A stretch of 64,000 bases of DNA from Nonomuraea rubra (lineage in GTDB: Bacteria > Actinomycetota > Actinomycetes > Streptosporangiales > Streptosporangiaceae), in assembly GCF_014207985.1 (NCBI RefSeq), contig NZ_JACHMI010000001.1:6245001-6309000 (forward strand), in the 5' to 3' direction. The notes beneath the pieces were generated by a model. The model was given only the letters and a program-made list of their open reading frames with translations, did no database searches and had not been told where the DNA came from. Both the position numbers and the translations under genes were made by a program. Positions 12,290 to 19,675 of this stretch are shown here, piece by piece; the first letter of the stretch is position 1, and every line of letters starts with the position of its first letter.

Positions 12290-13153
12290 ATGGGCGTCGG
12301 CGATACTGTGGGCGTGGAGTACGTGTCCAGAGTGCCGCGACCGCCGCTGGACGGACTGATCGACGACCTCTACTACCTGGAGGGCGAGCCGCCGTACGCC
12401 CGGCTGACGCTGCCGCCGTCGCCGTCGGCGCTGCTCATCGTCAACCTCGAGGCGCCGTTCCGCATCCGCGCCGGCACCGACATCGAGACGGCCGAGTACG
12501 CCGACGGCTGCGTGGTCACCATGCCCACCCGCGCCTACGAGTTCGGCTATCCGCCGGGGACCCGGTCAGTCGGCGGACACTTCAAGCCCTGGGGGCTGGC
12601 ACCGTTCCTGCCGACGCCCGCGACCGAGCTGTGTGACCGGCCGGTCACGATAGAGCAGGTCTGGGGCCGGCCCGCCATTGCCGAGCTGCGAGACCGGCTG
12701 GCCACGGCGGCCGGGCCGCACGAGATGCTGACGCTGCTCGAAGAGGAGCTCATGCGACGGCTGTGCGAGACCCCCGGCCTGGCACTGGTCCGCCATACGA
12801 GCAACGTCATCGCGGCGACCAGCGGAGCGGTGGCGATCGGCGACCTGAGCGAGGCAGCCGGCGTCAGCAGCACGCATCTGGCACAACGGTTCAAGGAGCT
12901 CATCGGCGTCACGCCGAAGCGGCTGGCCCGCACCCACCGCTTCACCGCCACCGTGTTCCCGATCAACCCCGCCGAACCGATCGACTGGGGCGACCTCGCC
13001 GGCGGCGCCGGCTACTTCGACCAGGCCCACTTCGGCCACGAGTTCCGAGCCTTCACCGGGCTCACACCGACCCGGTACATCGAGGTCCGGCGGCGGTTCC
13101 TGCGCGAACATCCCGGCCACGTGCTGGACGGCTGGCCACTACCGGCCGATTGA
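12290..13153 (+). CDS. AraC family transcriptional regulator
   Basis: Regulator of about 287 residues. The N-terminal domain (VPRPPLDGLIDDLYYLEG through MPTRAYEFGYPPGTRSVGG) matches the N-terminal domain common in actinobacterial AraC proteins. The C-terminal AraC HTH is clear (AIGDLSEAAGVSSTHLAQRF then GVTPKRLARTHRF, and the second helix pair GYFDQAHFGHEFRAFTGLTP ending PTRYIEVRRRF). ATG 12290 is taken as the start; GTG 12308 or 12314 are equally possible since homology begins after them. It is followed by the RibD-like reductase 67 bp downstream in the same direction, a likely target or co-transcribed partner. Confidence 0.85.
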   Translation: MGVGDTVGVEYVSRVPRPPLDGLIDDLYYLEGEPPYARLTLPPSPSALLIVNLEAPFRIRAGTDIETAEYADGCVVTMPTRAYEFGYPPGTRSVGGHFKPWGLAPFLPTPATELCDRPVTIEQVWGRPAIAELRDRLATAAGPHEMLTLLEEELMRRLCETPGLALVRHTSNVIAATSGAVAIGDLSEAAGVSSTHLAQRFKELIGVTPKRLARTHRFTATVFPINPAEPIDWGDLAGGAGYFDQAHFGHEFRAFTGLTPTRYIEVRRRFLREHPGHVLDGWPLPAD

Positions 13154-13220
13154 TTTCTTACAAGAGCGGCAGCTCACGACACGCTAATTTGGGGGCCACC
13201 CCAAAGCAGAGGAGAGCCCC

Positions 13221-13802
13221 GTGGGCAAGGTGGTCATGTACAGCTCGGTGTCGGTGGACGGCTTCATCGCGGACGAGAATGACCAGCCCGGACCGCTGTT
13301 CGACTGGTTGACCGGCGGTGACGTCCCGCTGGACGAGAGCGGCGAGGTGAAGGTGTCGCAGACGTCCTACGACTACACCCGGCCGTACTGGGACCAGGTC
13401 GGAGTCACGATCGCCGGCCGCCACGTCTTCGACCTGACCGACGGCTGGGACGGCAAGCCCCCGAGCGGGGTCGACCACGTGATCGTCGTGACCCACCGGC
13501 CGGCACCCGAGGGCTGGGACCCCGAGGCGCCGTTCCACTTCGTCGACGGCATCGAGACAGCCGTGGCCAAGGCGCAGGAGCTTGCGGGCGACCGCCTGGT
13601 CGAGGTCGCCGCCGGCGACGTCGGCGGCCAGGCGCTTGCCGCGGGCCTGGTCGACGAGGTGCGCATGGACGTCGTACCCGTCGTGATGGGGTCCGGCAAG
13701 CGCTACTTCGGGTCGGTCCACGCGCAGCACCTGCTGGAGGACCCTGACGTGGTGATTCAGGGCAACCGGGTGCTTCACCTGCGCTATCGGGTGCGCCGTT
13801 GA
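13221..13802 (+). CDS. Dihydrofolate reductase family protein (RibD C-terminal type)
   Basis: NADPH-dependent reductase-fold protein of 193 residues. GTG 13221 follows AGAGGAGAG at good spacing. It opens with VVMYSSVSVDGFIADENDQP, carries GVTIAGRHVFDLTDGWDGKP in the middle and ends with VDEVRMDVVPVVMGSGKRYF, all typical of the RibD_C/YwjB group. These proteins are related to riboflavin pathway reductases, but most stand-alone ones have no known substrate. It follows an AraC regulator, a pairing common in actinomycetes. Two relatives occur nearby (fragment at 11983, complete gene at 17693). Confidence 0.85.
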   Translation: MGKVVMYSSVSVDGFIADENDQPGPLFDWLTGGDVPLDESGEVKVSQTSYDYTRPYWDQVGVTIAGRHVFDLTDGWDGKPPSGVDHVIVVTHRPAPEGWDPEAPFHFVDGIETAVAKAQELAGDRLVEVAAGDVGGQALAAGLVDEVRMDVVPVVMGSGKRYFGSVHAQHLLEDPDVVIQGNRVLHLRYRVRR

Positions 13803-13875
13803 CCGATCTGAGCAAGTACACGAAGAAGGTCCACTGCCAACGGTGACACAAGACCGGGCCTGCGGCTGCCCATGA

Positions 13876-14097
13876 CAGCCTACGACCGCCACCGCCGCGC
13901 CGACCCCTCCCGGGTCGCCCGACGCCGGGCAACTGCGCGACGCGGTCGACATCGCCACCAGCGCGTTGACCGTGCTGGCCGCAGATTGTGAGAAGGCACA
14001 TGCCGGGATCAGACGCGGAGAGCCGTCGTTGTCTATGGGGTTGATGAGGGGTACGGGCGTAGCCCGTTCCTTTGTCTGGGACGAAAGAGATTGTTGA
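13876..14097 (+). pseudogene. Possible gene remnant (low confidence)
   Basis: From the TGA at 13873 to a TGA at 14095 the plus frame reads a Pro/Thr/Ala-rich start and then a normal-looking helix (QLRDAVDIATSALTVLAADC, EKAHAG), ending FVWDERDC. There is no start codon in the first 30 codons and no ribosome site. It may be the 3' end of a lost gene, or chance coding-like sequence in GC-rich DNA. Confidence 0.25.
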
Positions 14098-14126
14098 ATC
14101 AACCGCCCGCCTTTACAATGTAGATT
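14097..14126 (+). promoter_or_regulatory. Promoter-like element with TACA-A-TGTA palindrome (copy 1)
   Basis: This 30-bp element matches another at 53135-53164 in 25 of 30 positions, in the same orientation. It contains the 9-bp palindrome TACAATGTA (14114-14122). TTGTTG at 14092-14097 and TACAAT at 14114-14119 form a -35/-10 pair with 16 bp between. TACA/TGTA half sites are the known recognition core of BlaI/MecI/CopY-type repressors. No such regulator is in the window. The next rightward gene is the malic enzyme, about 430 bp away. Confidence 0.5.
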
Positions 14127-14541
14127 TCATAGCAGGCAATGCGCAAGGCCACTGCGGCGTACGGGGACAGCACACTCATGCGGCGTGCGCCTTGATCCGT
14201 CGGCCCCCCTCGCCAGGATGGCCTCATGCGCTTGGTGCCGATGAGGAGCGCCGATCGCTGGCCGGGTGGCACCGTCGCCCCGAATCTGGCCGGGGGGCGT
14301 GCGCCGGCGTACGTGGCGATGCGCGGCGTTGTGGGCGGGCTCGACGGCGGGGTGCTGGTGCTGGACGGCGGTCGGCGCGGTCTACAGGCCCCTGGCTCTG
14401 CCCCTGCCATGACCGAACACAGCGTGGGACCCGCCCCTCCTGGCACAGGCAAGGTTTGGGGTAGTCGTGAGGTCGGGCCCAGTATCGGTTGGTCGTGGCG
14501 GGGGCAGCAGCAGCGAAGGGCCGGGTGACCGGTGATGTGAT
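14127..14541. other. Intergenic region without a supportable gene
   Basis: Open frames exist on both strands but are arginine/proline/glycine-rich, lack ribosome sites and show no family resemblance. The stretch could be a long leader for the malic enzyme gene downstream. An 18-codon frame from ATG 14144 follows the promoter-like element, without clear support. Confidence 0.35.
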
Positions 14542-14557
14542 GGAGGGGATGACGACG

Positions 14558-16294
14558 ATGTCGCCGGGGAAGAAGAAGCCGGATCTCGTGAGCTTCATGT
14601 TCGCCGAGCAGCCGGACGGAAGCTATGTGACGTCTCTGCGCGGGGAGGCGGTGCTGCGCGAGCCTCTGCTGAACAAGGGCACGGCGTTCTCGCAGGAGGA
14701 GCGGGCGGAGCTGGGGCTGGAAGGGCTGTTGCCGCCGGTGATCGAGACGCTGGAGGAGCAGGCGAAGCGGATGTACGCCCAGTACCGGGCGCAGCCGACC
14801 GACCTGCTCAAGAACGTCTACCTGGCGGCGCTGCGCGACCGGGACGAGGTGCTGTACTACCGGCTGCTGGCCGATCATCTGCGGGAGATGCTGCCCATCG
14901 TGTACGACCCGACCGTCGCCGAGGCGATCAAGCTCTACAGCGACGAGTACCGTCGTCCCCGGGGCGTGTACCTGTCCATCGACGATCCGGGCGGGATCGA
15001 GCGGGCGTTCGCGAACATGATGCTGGGCCCGGACGACGTGGACCTGATCGTGGCCTCCGACGCGGAGGAGATCCTGGGCATCGGTGACTGGGGGGTCGGC
15101 GGCGGTGCCGGCATCACCGCCGGCAAGCTGGCCGTCTACACCGCGGCCGCGGGCCTCGATCCCGGCCGGGCCATCCCGGTCGCCCTGGACGTGGGCACCG
15201 ACAACGAGGCGCTGCTGAACGATCCGGGCTACGTCGGCAACCGGCACGCGCGGGTACGCGGCAAGCGGTACGACGAGTTCATCGACGCCTACGTCACCAC
15301 CGCCACCCGGATGTTCCCCGGCGCGCTGTTGCACTGGGAGGACTTCGGCCCGTCCAACGCCCGCCGGATCCTGGAGAAGTACACCGGCCGGATCTGCACC
15401 TTCAACGACGACATGCAGGGCACCGGCGCCATCGTGCTGGCCGCCATGCTCAGCGCGGTGCGGGCGTCCGGGACCCCGATGCGCGAGCAGCGGATCGTCA
15501 TCTTCGGCTCGGGCACCGCGGGGATCGGCATCGCCGACCAGCTGCGGGACGCGATGGTTCGCGACGGTCTGGACGAGGACGCCGCGACCCGGCGGATCTG
15601 GCCGATCGACAAGCAGGGCCTGCTGGTCGACGACATGAAGGATCTGCGCGACTTCCAGCAGTCGTACGCCCGGCCGCGCGCGGAGGTCGCCGGCTGGGCC
15701 GGTGACAAGCACGGCATCTCGCTGGCCGAGGTCGTCAAGCGGGTCAAGCCGACCATGCTGCTGGGCACCTCCACCGTCCACGGCGCGTTCACCGAGGAGA
15801 TCGTGCGCACCATGGCGGCGGGCGTGGACCGGCCGATCATCTTCCCGATCTCCAACCCGACCGAGCGCATCGAGGCCATGCCCGCGGACCTGCTCCGCTG
15901 GAGCGACGGCCGGGCCCTGATCGCCACCGGCATCCCGATCGAGCCGATCACCCACGACGGCGTCACGTACCGCATCGCCCAGGCGAACAACGCGCTGCTC
16001 TACCCGGGCCTGGGGCTGGGCGTGGTGGTCGCGCGGGCCCGCCGGGTCAGCCCCGGCATGCTCCAGGCCGCCGCCGAGGCCGTCGGCGGGATGGTCGATT
16101 CCACCAGCCCGGGGGCGGCCCTGCTGCCGCAGGTGGACAACCTGCGCGAGATCTCCGCCACCGTCGCCGTCGCCGTCGCGAACCGGGCCGCCGAGGAGCA
16201 CCTGGCCCGCGTCGACCTGCGCGACACCGTCCAGCAGGTCCAGGAGGCCATGTGGCAGCCTGCCTACCGTCACGTCCACGGGAACGGGCAGTGA
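14558..16294 (+). CDS. NAD-type malic enzyme
   Basis: Oxidative decarboxylation of malate to pyruvate and CO2 with reduction of NAD(P)+. The 578-residue length fits the large (SfcA-type) malic enzymes. Signatures are the N-terminal catalytic stretch YYRLLADHLREMLPIVYDPT, RPRGVYLSIDD, the lysine segment HARVRGKRYDEFIDAYV, the metal-binding HWEDFGPSNARRILEKY and FNDDMQGTGAI, then the dinucleotide site IVIFGSGTAGIGIADQL. ATG 14558 is chosen because GGAGGGG lies nine bases upstream; earlier in-frame ATG/GTG codons (14525, 14540, 14549) overlap that site. The stop overlaps the GTG of the fumarase-like gene (GTGA), so malate metabolism genes are coupled here. Confidence 0.92.
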   Translation: MSPGKKKPDLVSFMFAEQPDGSYVTSLRGEAVLREPLLNKGTAFSQEERAELGLEGLLPPVIETLEEQAKRMYAQYRAQPTDLLKNVYLAALRDRDEVLYYRLLADHLREMLPIVYDPTVAEAIKLYSDEYRRPRGVYLSIDDPGGIERAFANMMLGPDDVDLIVASDAEEILGIGDWGVGGGAGITAGKLAVYTAAAGLDPGRAIPVALDVGTDNEALLNDPGYVGNRHARVRGKRYDEFIDAYVTTATRMFPGALLHWEDFGPSNARRILEKYTGRICTFNDDMQGTGAIVLAAMLSAVRASGTPMREQRIVIFGSGTAGIGIADQLRDAMVRDGLDEDAATRRIWPIDKQGLLVDDMKDLRDFQQSYARPRAEVAGWAGDKHGISLAEVVKRVKPTMLLGTSTVHGAFTEEIVRTMAAGVDRPIIFPISNPTERIEAMPADLLRWSDGRALIATGIPIEPITHDGVTYRIAQANNALLYPGLGLGVVVARARRVSPGMLQAAAEAVGGMVDSTSPGAALLPQVDNLREISATVAVAVANRAAEEHLARVDLRDTVQQVQEAMWQPAYRHVHGNGQ

Positions 16295-16866
16295 GCGCGC
16301 CGCCGCAGGTCCGTGACGTACCGATCGGCGACGACCGCATGCCCAAGGCCGTCTACCACGCCTACGGCCACATCAAGAAGGCCGCCGCGATCGTCAACGC
16401 CCGCGCCGGCCGGCTGCCCCGGTGGCAGGCCGACCTGATCAGCCGGGTCGCCGACGAGGTCGTCTCCGGCGAGCTGGACAGCGAGTTCCCGCTGTACGTG
16501 CGGCAGACGGGCTCGGGCACCCAGTCGAACATGAACGTCAACGAGGTGATCTCCAACCAGGCGATCCAGCTCGTGCGGCTCGACACCGAGAGGCTGCACC
16601 ACAACCTCGATCACTCGATCATGATGGTGACCGCCCTCAGCCCCATCGTGGGCTACGACCAGGCCGCCCGGATCGCCCACCACGCGCTGGACCACGGGCT
16701 CTCGCTCAAGGACGCCGCGCTCCAGTGCGGGGTCGCGGAGAAGCTCTACGACCGGATCGTCAAACCCGAGAACCTCACCCGGCCCGGGGTGCCCAGCCCG
16801 GACGGAGGCCGCCGCAGGTCCGCCAGAGCGCCCGTCAAGAAGCCGTCCCGCGCCCCCGATCGCTAG
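16291..16866 (+). CDS. Class II fumarase lacking its central domain
   Basis: The 191-residue frame starts at GTG inside the malic enzyme stop. Residues about 10-95 match the fumarase C N-terminal region (DRMPKAVYHAYGHIKKAAAI, FPLYVRQTGSGTQSNMNVNE, VISNQAIQLV). It then jumps directly to the C-terminal region (RLHHNLDHSIMMVTALSPIV, ALDHGLSLKDAALQCGV). A normal enzyme has about 460 residues; roughly 280 central residues, including the long helix bundle and the catalytic serine loop (GSSxMPxKxNP), are absent. The junction is in frame and without a stop. It cannot be a normal fumarase. It is either a fresh internal-deletion relic kept open by chance, a novel small protein, or an assembly error. 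The tail is basic and Arg-rich. Confidence 0.75.
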   Translation: MSAPPQVRDVPIGDDRMPKAVYHAYGHIKKAAAIVNARAGRLPRWQADLISRVADEVVSGELDSEFPLYVRQTGSGTQSNMNVNEVISNQAIQLVRLDTERLHHNLDHSIMMVTALSPIVGYDQAARIAHHALDHGLSLKDAALQCGVAEKLYDRIVKPENLTRPGVPSPDGGRRRSARAPVKKPSRAPDR

Positions 16867-17699
16867 CGGGGCGGCTCGCCGCGCCCGCCTCTCCGGGCGA
16901 GGCGCTGGAGCTGCCCTTCGTGGATGTCGCTCACCCACTCCCAGCCGGGCCTGGCCGATGGGCCGAGCCGCGGGTCACCGGGCTCCCGGCCGTCACGCAA
17001 GGCCAGCACGTACGCCCGGTCCAGCTCGATCCGCGCCCGGACCTGACCGGGTCCGCCGACGGAACCGTGACCGGGGACGACGACCTCGGCGCCGCCCGCC
17101 ACGCCCTCGATCAGCCGCAGCGCGGTGAGGTAGTCCTCGATCGGGTCCGTGGTGCCGTCCAGGTCGAGCATCGGCACCAGGACGTCGGACAGCATGTCGC
17201 CGGCGACGAGAACCCCGCGCTCCTCGATCAGCAGCGCCGCGTGGCCAGGGGCATGCGCCTGATGCTCGATGATCCGGACGTCAGGGCCGTCCCAGGGGAT
17301 CCGCTCGGTTCCGGCGGGCAGGCCGGTGATGTCGCCGAGCAGGTCCATCGGCACCTGACCGGCGATCTCCGTCTCGAGCAGGTGGTCGGCGATGCGTTTC
17401 TTCGCGTCCGCGTCCGGGAGCTGATCCCGGACGGTGGCCGCGCAGCGCGCCGTGCCGTAACGGGGCGCCTCGCCGAGCCGGGCGTGCCAGAGCAGGTGGT
17501 CCCAGTCCGGATGCGTGGAGAACCCCGCCACGACGGGCAGGCCCAGCTCGCGCAGGTCGCCGGCGAGGCAGTCGAGCTCGGAGCCGGTCACGCCGGGGTC
17601 GATGAGCAGCACCCCGGCCGGGCCCCGCACCACGATGGCGTTGCTCTGCACGAACTCGCTCTCGTGGACCAGCACACCCTCCGCGACCTGCCTCAGCAT
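16863..17699 (-). CDS. Metallo-beta-lactamase fold hydrolase
   Basis: The 278-residue product begins MLRQVAEGVLVHESEFVQSN. It has the metal-ligand motif as STHPDWDHLLWH (H-x-x-x-D-H form, second histidine replaced by Asp-Trp), the APGHAALLI ligand, VLVAGDML and VVPGHGSVGGPGQ. These features fit actinobacterial MBL-fold hydrolases. The start codon overlaps the end of the upstream reductase gene (ATGCTGA), so the two are coupled. It ends convergently with the fumarase-like frame; the stops overlap by four bases. The substrate is unknown. Confidence 0.85.
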   Translation of the reverse strand: MLRQVAEGVLVHESEFVQSNAIVVRGPAGVLLIDPGVTGSELDCLAGDLRELGLPVVAGFSTHPDWDHLLWHARLGEAPRYGTARCAATVRDQLPDADAKKRIADHLLETEIAGQVPMDLLGDITGLPAGTERIPWDGPDVRIIEHQAHAPGHAALLIEERGVLVAGDMLSDVLVPMLDLDGTTDPIEDYLTALRLIEGVAGGAEVVVPGHGSVGGPGQVRARIELDRAYVLALRDGREPGDPRLGPSARPGWEWVSDIHEGQLQRLARRGGRGEPPR

Positions 17700-18289
17700 G
17701 AGCCCGCCTCCTTCGCGTCCTGGACGGCGTAACGGTGCATCGTGACGCCTTGTTCGAACGACCTCTGCTCCAGCAGGTCGAGGTCGATCGGCCTGTCGTA
17801 GTCGTCGAACAGCGGCCTGCCGAAGCCGAGGATCGACGGATGGGTGAAGAGCAGCAGCTCGTCGAGCAGCCCCGCCCGGAGCAGCTGGGTGGCGAGCGCC
17901 GCGCCGCCCACGCTGATGCTGCCGTCGGTCCCGGCCCGCAGGGCGGCGAGTTGCTCGATCGCGTCGTCCCCGCCGATGATCCTGGTGTTGTGATCGGCGC
18001 TGCGACGGGTTCGGGAGACGAGCACCTTGGGCTTGGCGGTCCAGATCTCCCCGTACTCGCGCATGAAGTCCGGCAGCGACTCGTCCTCGTGCGAGCGCGG
18101 CCAGAACTCCTCCATGACCTCGTAGTAGACCCGGCCATGGACCATGAGCGCGAGCGCCCGGGTCAGCGCGTTGGCCTCGCGGTGCAGCTCCTCGCCGAGG
18201 CGCAGCCACTCGCCGGCGCCGTTGTCCCCGGGAACTTGCTCGATCCGCAGGTCGAGGGACACCTGCATCGAATAGACGAAGCGGCCCAT
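17693..18289 (-). CDS. Dihydrofolate reductase family protein
   Basis: RibD_C-type reductase of 198 residues, start ATG 18289 after GAAGAGGAG. It begins MGRFVYSMQVSLDLRIEQVP and carries ALALMVHGRVYYEVMEEFWP, GSISVGGAALATQLLRAGLL and LLLFTHPSILGFGRPLFDD. The usual SLDGF at the N-terminus is SLDLR, a change in the substrate-facing segment. It is the first gene of a two-gene minus operon with the MBL hydrolase and is divergent from an HxlR regulator; the inverted repeat at 18316-18346 lies between them. A role in reducing a toxic electrophile is a common guess for such pairs. Confidence 0.84.
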   Translation of the reverse strand: MGRFVYSMQVSLDLRIEQVPGDNGAGEWLRLGEELHREANALTRALALMVHGRVYYEVMEEFWPRSHEDESLPDFMREYGEIWTAKPKVLVSRTRRSADHNTRIIGGDDAIEQLAALRAGTDGSISVGGAALATQLLRAGLLDELLLFTHPSILGFGRPLFDDYDRPIDLDLLEQRSFEQGVTMHRYAVQDAKEAGSC

Positions 18290-18315
18290 CAGCTCCTCTT
18301 CCCAGGAGTGCTTGT

Positions 18316-18346
18316 ATTTTGCAACTACTATTGGGCAGGGCAAAAT
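18316..18346. promoter_or_regulatory. Candidate HxlR operator between divergent genes
   Basis: Inverted repeat ATTTTGC (18316-18322) and GCAAAAT (18340-18346) separated by 17 bp, AT-rich against a GC-rich background. TACTAT at 18326-18331 inside it is a possible -10 for the rightward gene. Its place between the HxlR gene and the reductase suggests control of both. Confidence 0.5.
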
Positions 18347-18364
18347 CCCTGTCAAGGAGGAAGC

Positions 18365-18868
18365 GTGGAACCACGGTCCGGGTGTCCGGTCAACGCCACC
18401 GTCGAGGTGCTCGGAGATCGCTGGTCGCTGCTCGTGCTGCGCGACGTCATCTTCGGCGATCGCCGCTACTTCCGGGCGCTGCTCACCGGGTCGGTCGAGG
18501 GCATCGCGTCGAACATCCTCGCCGACCGCCTCGTGCGGCTCGTCGAGGCGGGGCTCCTCACCCGCGGCACCGCCGCGCGGGGGCAGCGCGCCCGCTACAG
18601 CCTCACCGAAGCCGGCATCCGGACTCTTCCGATCATCTACGCCCTCGGCGACTGGGGCCTCGACTGGCGCCCGGGCAGCGCCGAGCTCCGGCACCGGCAG
18701 CAGCTCATGCGCGATGCGGGCCCGGCGTTCCTCGAGGAGCTCATGGACGAGCTGCGCGTCCGCCATCTCGGCGCCCCGCCGAAGCCGTACGACGGCCCGA
18801 GCCCGTTCGAGCGGCTGGAGGCCGCCTCAAAGGACGAACCGGGCGGTGAAGCCCAGCAGCCCGGCTGA
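18365..18868 (+). CDS. HxlR family transcriptional regulator
   Basis: Winged-helix regulator of 167 residues from GTG 18365, just after AAGGAGG (18354-18360). The frame is open further upstream only as a shadow of the divergent reductase. The HxlR pattern is complete: a Cys near the N-terminus (SGCPVNATVEVLGDRWSLLV), LRDVIFGDRRYFRALL, IASNILADRLVRLVEAGLLT and YSLTEAGIRTLPI. Many HxlR proteins sense aldehydes or quinones through that Cys. The C-terminal 42 bases overlap the convergent sugar dehydrogenase gene. Confidence 0.87.
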   Translation: MEPRSGCPVNATVEVLGDRWSLLVLRDVIFGDRRYFRALLTGSVEGIASNILADRLVRLVEAGLLTRGTAARGQRARYSLTEAGIRTLPIIYALGDWGLDWRPGSAELRHRQQLMRDAGPAFLEELMDELRVRHLGAPPKPYDGPSPFERLEAASKDEPGGEAQQPG

Positions 18869-19675
18869 CCGGCTGAGATCGATCGGCACCGTACGGCCGG
18901 GCAGCGGGGCGCGCAGCTCGGTCGCCGGGTGATAGCGGCGCATCAGCTCCTCGGTGGGATGGGGCACGAGCGTCGTCGGGGCGGCGACCAGCACCGTGCG
19001 CGCGCCGGGCCCCGGCACGCCGAGCGCCAGCACGCAGGCCCGAGCCGCGTCCCGCACCTCCAGGTACGCCCACAGCCCGCGCGCGTGCAGCCCGGGGTCG
19101 GCCGCGCACGCGGCGGCGAAGGCGCGCAGCCGCTCGTCCGCTCCCCCGACGTACGGCAGGCGCAGCGAGACCACGCTCATCCCGTGCCTGCGCGCCATCG
19201 TCTCCGCCGTGAGCTCGTCCACCAGCTTCGACAGCGCGTACGGATCCTCGGCCTGCGACGGCAGGTCGTGGTCGACCGGCGCGTAGGCCGGATGCAGCTC
19301 TCGTGAGGCGAACGCCAGCCCGCCGGCCGCCTGCGAGCTCGCCACGCACGCCTGCCGGACCCCGGCCAGCCCCGCCTGTTCGAGCACGGTGAAGGTGGCC
19401 TGGGTGTTGACGGCGAACACCTTCTCGGCCGGGTCCCGCTCCGGGGTCGGGATGGCGGCGAGGTGGATGACGGCGTCGGCGCCCTTCAGCGCGGCGCGTA
19501 CGGCGGCCGGATCGGCCGCGTCCCCCGCGACCACCAGGTCGGCGGGCAGGTCGCCGGGGTCGTCCAGGACCAGCGCGGCGGCCGCGATCCCCTGGTCGGC
19601 CAGCAGGTCGAGCACGGCACGCCCGATGCGCCCCGCGGCGCCCGTCACCAGCACCCGCCGCACGCCGCCGCTCAC
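18827..19675 (-). CDS. NAD-dependent epimerase/dehydrogenase (uronate dehydrogenase-like)
   Basis: Extended SDR of 282 residues. Motifs are VLVTGAAGRIGRAVLDLL at the N-terminus, AVIHLAAIPTPERDP, SSQAAGG as the active-site Ser region and DPYALSKLVDE with the Tyr-Lys pair. The overall pattern resembles NAD-dependent uronate dehydrogenases and related sugar dehydrogenases. The GTG start overlaps the stop of the FAD oxidoreductase (GTGA), so it is the last gene of the LacI-controlled sugar operon. With the enolase-superfamily dehydratase at 28548 it could form an oxidative sugar-acid route, which is inference. Confidence 0.8.
   Translation of the reverse strand: MSGGVRRVLVTGAAGRIGRAVLDLLADQGIAAAALVLDDPGDLPADLVVAGDAADPAAVRAALKGADAVIHLAAIPTPERDPAEKVFAVNTQATFTVLEQAGLAGVRQACVASSQAAGGLAFASRELHPAYAPVDHDLPSQAEDPYALSKLVDELTAETMARRHGMSVVSLRLPYVGGADERLRAFAAACAADPGLHARGLWAYLEVRDAARACVLALGVPGPGARTVLVAAPTTLVPHPTEELMRRYHPATELRAPLPGRTVPIDLSRSAGLLGFTARFVL

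Noticed and set aside
14226..14528. Possible 100-codon plus gene before the malic enzyme
   Set aside because: Gly/Arg-rich, no ribosome site, no recognisable protein, and it is not separated from the malic enzyme leader.
14099..16279. Minus-strand frame of more than 700 codons over the malic enzyme
   Set aside because: Antisense shadow of a well-supported gene; composition is Gly/Arg/Val/Asp-rich without motifs.
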